A stretch of 64,000 nucleotides of DNA. It comes from Streptomyces europaeiscabiei (GTDB lineage Bacteria; Actinomycetota; Actinomycetes; Streptomycetales; Streptomycetaceae). Below the pieces are notes generated by a model. It had not been told where the DNA came from and ran no database searches. It saw nothing but the letters and a program-made list of their open reading frames with translations. This document shows, one piece after another, positions 17,026 through 28,875 of this stretch. Both the position numbers and the translations under genes were made by a program. Positions within the stretch are counted from its first letter, which is position 1, and each line of letters begins with the position of its first letter. Location of the stretch: the NCBI RefSeq assembly GCF_036346855.1, contig NZ_CP107841.1:1860001-1924000 (forward strand), in the 5' to 3' direction.

Positions 17026-18552
17026 TCACTTCTCTGGAGTCGACGGAGCCGATGAGGACGAGGGAGTCGAAGGGGTCGAGGGGATCGCGAGACGCGAGCG
17101 GCGATAGCCGTAGCTGAAGTAGAACACGAGCCCGACGGCCATCCAGACCCCGAAGACGACCCAGGTGACGGTGTCGAGGCTGCCCATCATCCAGACGCAG
17201 AACCCGAATCCGAGCGCGGGCAGCACCGGCGACAGCGGCACCCGGAACGACCGCGGCATGTCCGGCCGGGTCCGACGCAGCACCACGACGGCCACGTTGA
17301 CCAGCGCGAACGCGAACAACGTACCGATGCTCGTCGCATCCGCGAGCTGCCCCAGCGGAATGGCGGCGGCGAGCACACCGCAGAACAGCGAGACGATCAC
17401 GGTGTTGACGCGCGGCGTGCCGGTCCTCGGGTGCACACGCGAGAACACCTTGGGCACGAGCCCGTCCCGGGACATGGCGAACAGGATGCGGGTCTGCCCG
17501 TACAGCACGGTCAGCACCACACTCGCGATGGCGATGACGGCCCCGGCCGCCAGCAGCGTTCCCCAGAACGCGTCCCCGGTGACGTCCTTCATGATCCCGG
17601 CGAGCGCGGCCTCGGACTCGCCGAACCGCTCCCAGGGCCGCGCCCCGATCGCGACGGCGGCGACCAGTACGTACAGCGCGGTCACGATGACCAGGGAGAG
17701 CATGATCGCGCGAGGCAGATCGCGCTGCGCGTTCTTCGCCTCCTCGCCGGCGGTCGAGGCCGCGTCGAACCCGATGTACGAGAAGAAGAGCGTCGCTCCG
17801 GCCGCACTGACACCCGCCATGCCGAGCGGCATGAAGTTCTCGTAGTTGCCGGACCGGAAGCCCTGCACACCGATGAGGCAGAAGAGCAGCAGGGCGGCGA
17901 TCTTGACCACGACCATGATCGTGTTGGCTCGGGCGGACTCCCGGGCCCCGCCCAGCAGGAACGCCATCGCGAGCAGTACGACGATCAGCGCGGGCAGGTT
18001 GAAGACGCCCCCGTCTCCGGGCGGAGCGGACAGAGCGGCCGGAATGGTCACGCCGATCGTCCCGTCCAGCAGCTCGTTGAGGTACTCGCCCCAGCCGACC
18101 GCGACGGCCGCCACCGACACCCCGTACTCCAGCACCAGACACCAGCCGCAGACCCAGGCGACGAGCTCGCCCATCGTTGCGTACGTGTAGGAGTACGAGG
18201 AGCCGGAGACCGGGATGGTGCCGGCCAGCTCCGCGTACGACAGGGCGGAGAACAGCGCGGTGAGACCGGCGATCACGAAGGAGAGCGTGACGGCGGGCCC
18301 GGCCTTGGGGACGGCCTCGCCGAGCACGACGAAGATGCCGGTGCCGAGCGTGGCACCGATGCTGATCATCGTCAGCTGCCACAGTCCGAGGGAGCGCCGC
18401 AGCGACCCTCCCTCCCCCTGGCCGCCCTCGGCGACCAGGCGTTCCACGGGCTTGCGGCGCATCAGCCGCGCCCCGACGCCTCCGGACGGCGGGGCGGGCC
18501 GATTCTCATGCTGCGGGGGTGCGCCTTGGTCGAGCACGCGTGGCTCCTTCAT
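17026..18552 (-). CDS. APC-family amino acid permease
   Basis: This 508-residue membrane transporter has about 12-14 transmembrane segments. The first reads LTMISIGATLGTGIFVVLGEA (split here by function: glycine-rich substrate-binding TM1) and is typical of cationic amino acid transporters. Conserved FISYAELAGTIPVSGSSYSY-like sequence appears here as ALSYAELAGTIPVSG. It leads a two-gene unit with the Lrp/AsnC regulator. Upstream, GCAA/TTGC half-sites are clustered. Amino-acid specificity is unknown; arginine or other cationic substrates are possible. Confidence 0.9.
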   Translation of the reverse strand: MKEPRVLDQGAPPQHENRPAPPSGGVGARLMRRKPVERLVAEGGQGEGGSLRRSLGLWQLTMISIGATLGTGIFVVLGEAVPKAGPAVTLSFVIAGLTALFSALSYAELAGTIPVSGSSYSYTYATMGELVAWVCGWCLVLEYGVSVAAVAVGWGEYLNELLDGTIGVTIPAALSAPPGDGGVFNLPALIVVLLAMAFLLGGARESARANTIMVVVKIAALLLFCLIGVQGFRSGNYENFMPLGMAGVSAAGATLFFSYIGFDAASTAGEEAKNAQRDLPRAIMLSLVIVTALYVLVAAVAIGARPWERFGESEAALAGIMKDVTGDAFWGTLLAAGAVIAIASVVLTVLYGQTRILFAMSRDGLVPKVFSRVHPRTGTPRVNTVIVSLFCGVLAAAIPLGQLADATSIGTLFAFALVNVAVVVLRRTRPDMPRSFRVPLSPVLPALGFGFCVWMMGSLDTVTWVVFGVWMAVGLVFYFSYGYRRSRLAIPSTPSTPSSSSAPSTPEK

Positions 18553-18693
18553 CGCTGCCGGTCAGGGCGGGTGGGGACCGACAGCACCGAACAGCAGGGG
18601 GCCACCGAGCAGGAGGTCCCCGCCACGCCACGTACAGCGCATGACCCTATGAGCCAGACCTTCACGAGCGTAATGCGGCAACCTTGCGCACTC

Positions 18694-18710
18694 ACGCAAG
18701 ATCGTTGCGT
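18694..18710. promoter_or_regulatory. Lrp-like operator candidate ACGCAA-GATCG-TTGCGT
   Basis: A perfect 6-bp dyad with a 5-base spacer lies about 150 bases upstream of the permease start. Around it (18676-18775) are further GCAA and TTGC half-sites, including GCAACCTTGC at 18678, TTCGTTGCAC at 18731 and CTTGCGTGAC. Clusters of such half-sites are typical for Lrp/AsnC octamers wrapping DNA. Confidence 0.45.
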
Positions 18711-18773
18711 GCATCGAACGACGGCGCAGCTTCGTTGCACGGCCCTTTAAAACCCTTGCGTGACACCGGCGGA

Positions 18774-18866
18774 GTCAGGGGCGCGGGGCCGCATTCGACG
18801 TGCGGCTCCGCCGCATGGGCGCGACAAGCCACAACGAACCCGCAGCCGCCGCATCACCGCTCCCCG
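18774..18866. repeat. Dispersed Streptomyces intergenic repeat, copy 2
   Basis: Contains CAGGGGCGCGGGGCCGC, a small hairpin GTGCGGC-TCC-GCCGCAT, GCGCGACAAGCCACAACGAA and CCCGCAGCCGCCGCAT. The inverted counterpart of these blocks is at 23092-23179. Confidence 0.5.
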
Positions 18867-18881
18867 AGCTCTCAGGCGCCC

Positions 18882-21035
<2,154 letters not shown>

Positions 21036-21058
21036 TCATCGGCCCGCCGGGCTGGGAC

Positions 21059-21118
21059 CGCGCCCCGAAGGGGCGCGGGGAACTGCGCGATCACCCCCCA
21101 CGCACCCGCAGCCACCCA
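21059..21118. repeat. Dispersed Streptomyces intergenic repeat, copy 3
   Basis: CGCCCCGAAGGGGCGCGGGG forms a hairpin and is followed by AACTGCGCGATCACCC and CGCACCCGCAGCCACCC. It lies just downstream of the SorC regulator stop and may serve as its transcription end. Confidence 0.5.
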
Positions 21119-21164
21119 CACACCCCACCCGGTAGACGCACCCCACCGGCCACCGAGCGGAGCG

Positions 21165-22184
21165 CTACGGCCCGTCCGGGTCCGCCCGGTTGAGCGCCGG
21201 CCGCGGCGTCTGACCGGCCGTCAGCAGGTAGTCCGCCGCGGAGGTGTCGGTGACGAGGCTGGTCACCAGCCCCGACCGCAGCACGGCGTCGATCGCGGCC
21301 GCCTTGCGCTGCCCGCCCGCGATCGCCACGACCTCGGGGATACGGCGGAGCTGGTCGGCCTTGACCGTGATGCACCGCTCGCCGAGGTCGCGCCCGACGC
21401 GGCGGCCCTCGGCGTCGAAGAGGTGCGCGGACATCTCGGCGGCGACACCGAGGGAGGCGTAGTGGCCGCGCTCCTCGTCGCTGAGCATGTCGTGCACCGT
21501 GGAGATGCCCGCCTCCCACGAGCCGATGGAGACACAGGCGACCGTGACCTTGTCGAAGTACTCGAAGGCCCGCGCGATCCCGGTCTGGTGGCGCAGCGCG
21601 ATCGCGGTCGCCGCGTCCGGCAGCAGCATCGGCGCGTAGATGGGGTGGGCGTCGCCGCCCGACACCTGCGCGGCCCGCCGGACCGCCTCGACCGAGCCGC
21701 GCTCGGCGGTCCCCGCGTCGTACACCCCCGTCAGCTGCACCACCGTGCAGGGCGGCAGCCGGTCGAGGGCGGCCGCCATGTGGATGGTGGAACGGCCCCA
21801 GGCGAGGCCCAGGATGTCGCCCTCGTTGACCAGCTCGCCGAGCAGGTCCGCGGCGACCTCGCCGAGGTTCTCCGGGTCGGTCGTCTCCTCGGCCTCCGCC
21901 GGGGACTCGACGACCACGGCGTGCCGCAGGCCGTAGCGGGCGCGCAGCGCGTCGGAGCGCTCCGCGTCCAGTTCCGCGGGGACGCGGATCTCGATACGTA
22001 CGAGATCCCGTTCGAGGGCGGTCTCCAGGACCCGGGCCACCTTGAAGCGGCTCACGCCGAACTCCTCGGCGATCTGGATCTTGGACTTGCCCTCGAGGTA
22101 GAAACGGCGGGCCATGGCCGCCGCCTGAACCAGCTCAGCGGGTCCCATCCGCATGGCTGACCGGCCCGCCGACATACCCGACAC
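21165..22184 (-). CDS. SorC/DeoR-family sugar-binding transcriptional regulator
   Basis: This is a 339-residue regulator. An N-terminal helix-turn-helix (about residues 20-55, GKSKIQIAEEFGVSRFKVAR) is followed by a sugar-phosphate-binding domain (about 60-330) with LGLAWGRSTIHMAAAL, the conserved phosphate-binding G-R-T/S motif. The GTG at 22184 has GAGGAG six bases upstream, better spaced than the ATG at 22190. It is followed upstream in the genome by rpe, so a pentose phosphate effector is possible (inference). Confidence 0.88.
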   Translation of the reverse strand: MSGMSAGRSAMRMGPAELVQAAAMARRFYLEGKSKIQIAEEFGVSRFKVARVLETALERDLVRIEIRVPAELDAERSDALRARYGLRHAVVVESPAEAEETTDPENLGEVAADLLGELVNEGDILGLAWGRSTIHMAAALDRLPPCTVVQLTGVYDAGTAERGSVEAVRRAAQVSGGDAHPIYAPMLLPDAATAIALRHQTGIARAFEYFDKVTVACVSIGSWEAGISTVHDMLSDEERGHYASLGVAAEMSAHLFDAEGRRVGRDLGERCITVKADQLRRIPEVVAIAGGQRKAAAIDAVLRSGLVTSLVTDTSAADYLLTAGQTPRPALNRADPDGP

Positions 22185-22345
22185 GGTCATCTCCTCACTG
22201 CTCTTCACACATGGATACGCCGTTCATCCTTGCAGATCCGGCGTTTTCGATCAGCCCGAAGGAACGTCGTTCACGTTCCCTTGGCCCTCTGGACGTACGA
22301 CGTGCCGCGCTCACCTCGGTGTTCGCACAGCCGTACCCCCGTGAC

Positions 22346-23032
22346 TCAGTGGCCGCAGGCCCACCCGGCGGTTGCCGTCGTGGCCTCCGCCTGGGCCCGC
22401 AGCGCGCGCACCGCCTCGGCCGGGTCGTCCGCCCCGTACACCGCGGAACCGGCGACGAAGACGTCGGCACCCGCCTCGGCGCAGCGCTCGATGGTGGACG
22501 CGGCGACACCGCCGTCGACCTGCAGCCACAGGTCGAGGCCGTGCTTGCTGATCAACTCGCGGGTCCGCCGGATCTTGGGGAGCATGATGTCGAGAAAGGC
22601 CTGGCCTCCGAAGCCCGGTTCGACCGTCATGATCAGCACCATGTCGAGTTCGGGCAGCAGGTCCTCGAAAGGCTCGATCGGCGTCGCGGGCCTCAGCGCC
22701 ATGGAGGCTCTGGCTCCCTTGGCCCGGATCTCGCGGGCGAGCCGCACCGGTGCGGCGGCCGCCTCGGCATGGAAGGTGACGGAACCGGCACCCGCTTCCA
22801 CGTACTGGGGCGCCCAGCGATCGGGGGCCTCGATCATCAGATGGCAGTCCAGCGGCGTCCGAGTCGCACGGGCCAGGGACTCCACGACCGGCACACCGAG
22901 CGTGAGGTTCGGGACGAAATGGTTGTCCATCACGTCTACATGGAGCCAGTCGGCGCCTTCGACCGCCTTCGCCTCGTCGGCGAGACGGGCGAAGTCGGCG
23001 GACAGGATGCTTGGGTTGATCTGCGCGGCCAT
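22346..23032 (-). CDS. rpe: Ribulose-phosphate 3-epimerase
   Basis: This 228-residue TIM-barrel enzyme interconverts ribulose-5-phosphate and xylulose-5-phosphate in the pentose phosphate pathway. Conserved stretches are [29 protein letters not shown] (metal ligands H and D), [24 protein letters not shown] and LQVDGGV. The length is normal for the family. The ATG at 23032 matches the conserved N-terminus. It is divergent from the MMPL gene. Confidence 0.95.
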   Translation of the reverse strand: MAAQINPSILSADFARLADEAKAVEGADWLHVDVMDNHFVPNLTLGVPVVESLARATRTPLDCHLMIEAPDRWAPQYVEAGAGSVTFHAEAAAAPVRLAREIRAKGARASMALRPATPIEPFEDLLPELDMVLIMTVEPGFGGQAFLDIMLPKIRRTRELISKHGLDLWLQVDGGVAASTIERCAEAGADVFVAGSAVYGADDPAEAVRALRAQAEATTATAGWACGH

Positions 23033-23091
23033 GGGCCAAGACTGCCATGTCCGCCGGGGGTTGCGGGCATCGGTTCGGGGTGGAGACGGTG

Positions 23092-23179
23092 GTACGTCCG
23101 CTGTGGGCCGTTCGTGGTGGACCGCGCCCACGCGACGGAGTCGCACATGTCGCTGTCCCGCGCCCCTGAGGGGGCGCGG
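23092..23179. repeat. Dispersed Streptomyces intergenic repeat, copy 4 (inverted)
   Basis: Runs in the opposite orientation to copies 1-3: CCGTTCGTGGTGGACCGCGC, a GACGGAGTCGCAC hairpin part, then CCGCGCCCC-TGAG-GGGGCGCGG (23158-23179). It ends next to the MMPL ribosome binding site. Confidence 0.5.
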
Positions 23180-23193
23180 TCCTGGAGGTCGGT

Positions 23194-25341
23194 ATGACAG
23201 GAAACCGGGGCATCGGTCACCTCGTCTGCGGGCGGCGTGCCAAGTGGATCGTGCTGGGGCTGTGGCTGGTGGTGCTCTTCGTGGTCGCGCCGTTCGCGAC
23301 GAAGCTCACCGACGCCCAGGACAACGACGCCTCCTCATGGCTGCCGGGCTCGGCCGAGTCGACCCAGGTCCTGGAGATCTCCGAGGGCTTCCGGCCCGAG
23401 CAGATCCCCGCGGTCGTCGTCTACGCCCGTGAGAGCGGCCTCACCGCCGAGGACCGGTCGATGATCGAGGAGGACGTGCGGGAGCTCAAGCGGCTCACCG
23501 ACCACGGGATCATCGGATCCCAGACCCGTGGCCCCGTCTACGACCGTGCGGTCGACCCGAGGGCCGCCCAGGTCTATGTGCCGATCACCATGGACGAGAA
23601 GGGCTGGGAGCGGATCGCGCCGGCGGTCGACTCGATCCGGGACGACGTGGGAGAGGGAGGTGGCGGGCTCGCGGTGCACATCACGGGTCCGGGCGGTACG
23701 TCCGCCGACTTCTCCGAGGCCTTCGAGGGCATCGACTCCACGCTGCTGATGTCGGCGATGGCCGTCGTCATCGTGATGCTCCTGCTCACCTACCGCAGTC
23801 CGACACTCATCCTGGTCCCCCTGATCGGGGTCATCGCCGCCCTGTTCACGGCCCAGGCCCTGATCTACCTGCTGGCTGAACACACCGGGTTGACCGTGAA
23901 CGGCCAAAGCGCGGGCATCCTCACCGTCCTCGTCTTCGGCGCGGGCACCGACTACGCCCTGCTGCTCGTGGCCCGCTATCGGGAGGAGCTGCGCCGCCAC
24001 GAGGACCGCCACGAGGCCATGGCCCTCGCCCTGCACCGGGCGGGCCCGGCGGTGCTGGCGTCCGGCGCGACGGTCGTCCTGAGCATGCTGGTGCTGCTGG
24101 CCGCCGAGATGAACTCGACGAGCGGTCTGGGCCCGGTGGCGGCCATCGGCGTCGCGGTCGCCCTCGTCGCGATGATGACGCTGTTCCCCGCCCTGCTGGT
24201 GATCTTCGGCCGCTGGATCTTCTGGCCGGTGATCCCGCACCTCGGCAGCGCCGACCCGACCGAGCACGGCGTGTGGGCCCGCATGGGCCGCCGTTTCTCC
24301 CGTCGGCCCCGCACGGTCTGGGTCGCCACGGCGGCCGCCCTGGCCGTGTGCTCGCTGGGTCTGCTCCAGCTGCGCGCGGAGGGCATCAGCAACGCGGACG
24401 CCTTCACCGGCGAACCGGACTCGATCGTGGGCCAGGAGATCTCCGCGACCTACTTCCCGGCGGGCAGCGGCGACCCCCTCGTGATCATCAGCAACCAGGA
24501 GCAGGCCAGGGAGGTGGGCCGCGTGGTCGCCGACACGGAAGGCGTCGTGCCGGACTCGCTCGGCCTGCCCCCCGGCACGAAGCCCGCCCACGAGGGCCAG
24601 GTCCTCTTCGAGGCCACCATGTCCGACCCCGCCGACAGCGAGGCCGCGAAGCAGACCGTGGAACGGGTCCGCGACGCCGTCCACGAGGTGCCGGACGCCG
24701 ACGCCCAGGTGGGCGGCGGCACGGCGGCCCTGCTGGACATGGACGAGGCGACGACCCACGACAACATCCTGATCATCCCGTTGGTGCTGCTCGTGGTCCT
24801 GCTGATCCTCTGTGCCCTGCTCCGCGCCCTGATCGCCCCGCTCCTGCTGATCGGGACGGTGATCCTGTCCTTCGCCGCAGCGCTGGGCATCAGCGCGCTC
24901 GCCTTCAGACACCTCTTCGACTACGCGGGCGAGTCGACCGACTTCCCCCTGTTCGTCTTCGTGTTCCTGGTCGCCCTGGGCATCGACTACAACATCTTCC
25001 TGACCACCCGCATCCGCGAGGAGGCCGCCCGCCAGGGCACCCGTAAGGCCGTGGTGACGGGCCTCGCGACAACGGGCGCGGTGATCACCTCGGCCGGCCT
25101 GGTCCTCGCGGGCACCTTCGCCGCCCTCGGCACGCTCCCCATGGTCGCCTTCGCCGAGATCGGCTTCGCGGTGGCCCTGGGTGTCCTCCTGGACACCTTC
25201 ATCGTGCGGTCCGTGCTGGTCACGGCACTGTTCCTGGACGTCGGACCGAAGGTGTGGTGGCCCCACCGGCTGGCCCACGAGGACGGCGGCGCGCCGCCGC
25301 CGAAGGAACCGGCGGGCAGCGCGGCGGGTCCGGGCAGCTGA
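23194..25341 (+). CDS. MMPL-family RND-type membrane transporter
   Basis: This 715-residue inner-membrane protein of the RND superfamily shows the MMPL layout. TM1 is near the N-terminus, followed by a large extracytoplasmic domain (about 40-180), a block of TM segments including [18 protein letters not shown], a second extracytoplasmic domain (about 380-510) and a second TM block including [16 protein letters not shown]. The two GxDY motifs are the proton-relay positions of the family. Such proteins export lipids or hydrophobic compounds. The start is supported by GGAGG seven bases upstream. It is convergent with rsmB, 11 bases apart. Confidence 0.9.
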   Translation: MTGNRGIGHLVCGRRAKWIVLGLWLVVLFVVAPFATKLTDAQDNDASSWLPGSAESTQVLEISEGFRPEQIPAVVVYARESGLTAEDRSMIEEDVRELKRLTDHGIIGSQTRGPVYDRAVDPRAAQVYVPITMDEKGWERIAPAVDSIRDDVGEGGGGLAVHITGPGGTSADFSEAFEGIDSTLLMSAMAVVIVMLLLTYRSPTLILVPLIGVIAALFTAQALIYLLAEHTGLTVNGQSAGILTVLVFGAGTDYALLLVARYREELRRHEDRHEAMALALHRAGPAVLASGATVVLSMLVLLAAEMNSTSGLGPVAAIGVAVALVAMMTLFPALLVIFGRWIFWPVIPHLGSADPTEHGVWARMGRRFSRRPRTVWVATAAALAVCSLGLLQLRAEGISNADAFTGEPDSIVGQEISATYFPAGSGDPLVIISNQEQAREVGRVVADTEGVVPDSLGLPPGTKPAHEGQVLFEATMSDPADSEAAKQTVERVRDAVHEVPDADAQVGGGTAALLDMDEATTHDNILIIPLVLLVVLLILCALLRALIAPLLLIGTVILSFAAALGISALAFRHLFDYAGESTDFPLFVFVFLVALGIDYNIFLTTRIREEAARQGTRKAVVTGLATTGAVITSAGLVLAGTFAALGTLPMVAFAEIGFAVALGVLLDTFIVRSVLVTALFLDVGPKVWWPHRLAHEDGGAPPPKEPAGSAAGPGS

Positions 25342-25352
25342 CGGGTGAGGGG

Positions 25353-26783
25353 TTACGCGACCCGGCGGATCAGGGCCAGATACATGGCATCCGTCCCGTG
25401 CAGATGCGGCCAGAGCTGGATGTCGGGCCCCTCGCCCAGCGCGGGTACGCCCGCCAGCAGCGGCCGGGCGTCGATGAGGTCGGCCGCGCCGTCGTAGTGC
25501 TTGAGCACGTCGTCGACGACCGCGCGGGTCTCGGCGAGATGGGGCGAGCAGGTCGCGTATCCGACGACCCCGCCGATCCGTACGGACTCCAGCGCGGTCC
25601 GCAGCAGCGCGCGCTGGAGCGGGGCGAACCCCTCAAGGTCCTCGGGCCGCCGCCGCCAACGGGCCTCGGGCCGCCGCCGCAGGGCCCCGAGCCCCGTACA
25701 GGGCACGTCCATCAGTACCCGGTCGAACGAGCCGGGCCGCCAGGGCGGACGGGTCCCGTCGGCGGCGATCACCTGATACGGGCCTGGATTGCCGTGCAAC
25801 GCCTTCGCGACGAGCCCCGCCCGGTGCGGCTGCTTCTCGGAGGCCAACAGCACCGCCCCGCGCTCGGCGGCGAGCGCGGCGAGCAGCGCGGCCTTGCCGC
25901 CGGGCCCGGCACACCCGTCGAGCCACGCCTTGTCGGGCCCCTCCACCGGGGCGCCTGCGAGAGCGAGCGCCACGAGCTGGCTGCCCTCGTCCTGCACACC
26001 CGCACGGCCTTCCCGTACGGCGTCCACGGCACCCGGCTCCCCGCCTTCGGAGAGCCGCACTGCGTACGGCGACCAGCGCCCCGCCACCGCGGCCTCCTCG
26101 CGGAGCAGTTCCTCGGTGGTGGCCCGACCGGGCCGGGCGACGAGGGTGACCTCGGGCCGCTCGTTGTCGGCCTCCAGCAGGTCCTCGATCCCGGCGCGCC
26201 CGCCGCCGAGGGAGTCCCAGAGCGCGGAGACGACCCAGCGGGGATGCGAGTGCACGACGGCGAGGTGATCCTCCGGATCGTCGTCGTAGGGCGGTGCGAC
26301 CCGCTCCAGCCACCCGTCCAGGTCGTGCTGCGCGATCTTGCGCAGCACGGCGTTCACGAACTTGGCCCGCCCGTCCCCGAGGACGACCCGCGCGAGGTCG
26401 ACGGAGGCGGACACGGCGGCATGGGTGGGAATCCGCGTCCCCAGCAGTTGGTGCGCGCCCAGGCTCAGCACATCGAGCACCGGCGGATCGACCTCGCGCA
26501 ACGGCCGGTCCACACATTCCGCGATGACCGCGTCGTAGGTCCCCTGCCGGCGCAGCGTCCCGTACACCAGCTCGGTCGCGAGGGCCGCGTCCCGCGCGTC
26601 GAACTTGTCGGGTCCCTCCTTCTCCCGCGCCCTGCGCAGCAGCGGCGGCAGAACCAGGTTCGCGTACGCGTCCCTTTCGTCCACGGCCCTGAGCGCCTCG
26701 AAGGCGAGCATGCGGACGGGGTCCTTGTGGGGACGGCGGTACGGCTTGCCCGGCTTACGCGGACGACGGGACTGCTCACTCAC
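25353..26783 (-). CDS. rsmB: 16S rRNA (cytosine-C5) methyltransferase RsmB
   Basis: This 476-residue SAM-dependent enzyme methylates C967 (E. coli numbering) of 16S rRNA. An N-terminal NusB-like RNA-binding domain (about 20-160) precedes the Rossmann methyltransferase domain. The SAM motif is LDGCAGPGGKAA, motif IV is MDVPCTGLG and the nucleophile motif is YATCSPH, so both conserved cysteines are present. It lies next to fmt, its usual partner in the fmt-rsmB pair, on the same strand. Confidence 0.93.
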   Translation of the reverse strand: MSEQSRRPRKPGKPYRRPHKDPVRMLAFEALRAVDERDAYANLVLPPLLRRAREKEGPDKFDARDAALATELVYGTLRRQGTYDAVIAECVDRPLREVDPPVLDVLSLGAHQLLGTRIPTHAAVSASVDLARVVLGDGRAKFVNAVLRKIAQHDLDGWLERVAPPYDDDPEDHLAVVHSHPRWVVSALWDSLGGGRAGIEDLLEADNERPEVTLVARPGRATTEELLREEAAVAGRWSPYAVRLSEGGEPGAVDAVREGRAGVQDEGSQLVALALAGAPVEGPDKAWLDGCAGPGGKAALLAALAAERGAVLLASEKQPHRAGLVAKALHGNPGPYQVIAADGTRPPWRPGSFDRVLMDVPCTGLGALRRRPEARWRRRPEDLEGFAPLQRALLRTALESVRIGGVVGYATCSPHLAETRAVVDDVLKHYDGAADLIDARPLLAGVPALGEGPDIQLWPHLHGTDAMYLALIRRVA

Positions 26784-26941
26784 GAAAAAGGTGCTCCGGA
26801 TACGGGTCGAGATGCCACCCCCAGGGTACGCCGCGGGGACGAACCGCCTGGCGTCGGCCGCGTGGGCCTGCGGGCACGGTGGCGATGGGCTCTGCCGGGC
26901 GTCGGTCCCCGGCCGGTCCGAGACGGTCGCTCTGCGACGAT

Positions 26942-27874
26942 TCAGTCGCCGACGGACTCTCCGGACTCGATCCGCACCCCGCGCGCCCAGTCCGCGGCCC
27001 GCATCGGCTTCTTGCCCTGCGCCTGCACCCAGAGCAGTTCCACGGCGTACGACCCGGTGCCGACGTACACGTTGTTCTTGCCGACGCCGAGGGCGCCCGG
27101 AGCGAGATCGGTCCGCTCGGACACCGGCACGACCTGGATGAGCTTCAGCCGCTCGCCCCGGAACGTCGTCCAGGCACCCGGCGCGGGCGTGCAGCCACGC
27201 ACCACCCGGTCGACGCGCAGCGCGGGCGTGGCCCAGTCGACCTGTGCGTCCTCCACGGTGATCTTCGGCGCCAGGGTGATCCCGTCGGCGGGCTGGGGCA
27301 CGGCCTTCAGGGTCCCGTCCTCGATCCCGTCCATCGTGGCGGCGAGCAGCCCGGACCCCGCGAAGGCGAGCCGGGTCAGCAGATCACCGCTCGTGTCCGT
27401 CGGCCGGATCACCTCGGTGAGCGTCCCGTAGACGGGCCCGGAGTCGAGCCCCTCCTCGATGAGGAAGGTGGACGCCCCGGTGATCTCGTCCCCCGCCATG
27501 ATGGAGTGCTGCACGGGGGCGGCGCCCCGCCAGGCGGGCAGCAGGGAGAAGTGCAGGTTGACCCACCCCTGGGCGGGCACATCGAGGGCGACCCGAGGCA
27601 GCAGGGCCCCGTACGCGACGACAGGACAGCAGTCGGGGTCGATCTCCCGGAGCCGGGCGAGGAACGCCTCGTCCCGGGGCCGGTGCGGCTTCAGCACCTC
27701 GATGCCCGCCTCCTCCGCACGCCGCGCCACAGGGCTCGCGACCAGCCGCCGCCCCCGCCCCGCAGGCGCGTCCGGCCGCGTCACGACCGCGGCCACCTCA
27801 TGCCTCCCCGACGCGATCAACGCGTCCAGCGCGGGGACAGCGACCTCTGGGGTACCAGCGAAGACAAGCTTCAT
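26942..27874 (-). CDS. fmt: Methionyl-tRNA formyltransferase
   Basis: This 310-residue enzyme formylates initiator Met-tRNA using 10-formyl-[22 protein letters not shown] begins the Rossmann-like domain, [17 protein letters not shown] is the formyl-binding signature with the catalytic His, and the C-terminal OB-like domain (about 205-310) binds tRNA. The ATG at 27874 fits the family start exactly. It is upstream of rsmB on the same strand with about 160 bases between them. Confidence 0.95.
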   Translation of the reverse strand: MKLVFAGTPEVAVPALDALIASGRHEVAAVVTRPDAPAGRGRRLVASPVARRAEEAGIEVLKPHRPRDEAFLARLREIDPDCCPVVAYGALLPRVALDVPAQGWVNLHFSLLPAWRGAAPVQHSIMAGDEITGASTFLIEEGLDSGPVYGTLTEVIRPTDTSGDLLTRLAFAGSGLLAATMDGIEDGTLKAVPQPADGITLAPKITVEDAQVDWATPALRVDRVVRGCTPAPGAWTTFRGERLKLIQVVPVSERTDLAPGALGVGKNNVYVGTGSYAVELLWVQAQGKKPMRAADWARGVRIESGESVGD

Positions 27875-28790
<916 letters not shown>

Positions 28791-28803
28791 CCCGACCCCC
28801 TGC

Positions 28804-28834
28804 ACTGCCTCCCGGTGTCCCACCGGGAGGCAGT
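28804..28834. terminator. Bidirectional terminator hairpin
   Basis: ACTGCCTCCCGGTG, loop TCC, CACCGGGAGGCAGT: a perfect 14-bp stem between two convergent genes (stop at 28790 and priA stop at 28876). There is no T-run, as is common in Streptomyces. Confidence 0.75.
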
Positions 28835-28875
28835 CGCACGCCCGGCCACCCTCCGGCTCGGGTCCCGTGAGCCAC

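Larger units (their letters stand above)
18553..18881. other. 329-base spacer upstream of the permease
   Basis: Holds the Lrp-like site cluster, a locally A/T-richer segment (CCTTTAAAACCCTTGCG) that may contain the permease promoter, and a copy of the dispersed intergenic repeat (18774-18866). No gene is supported. Confidence 0.5.
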
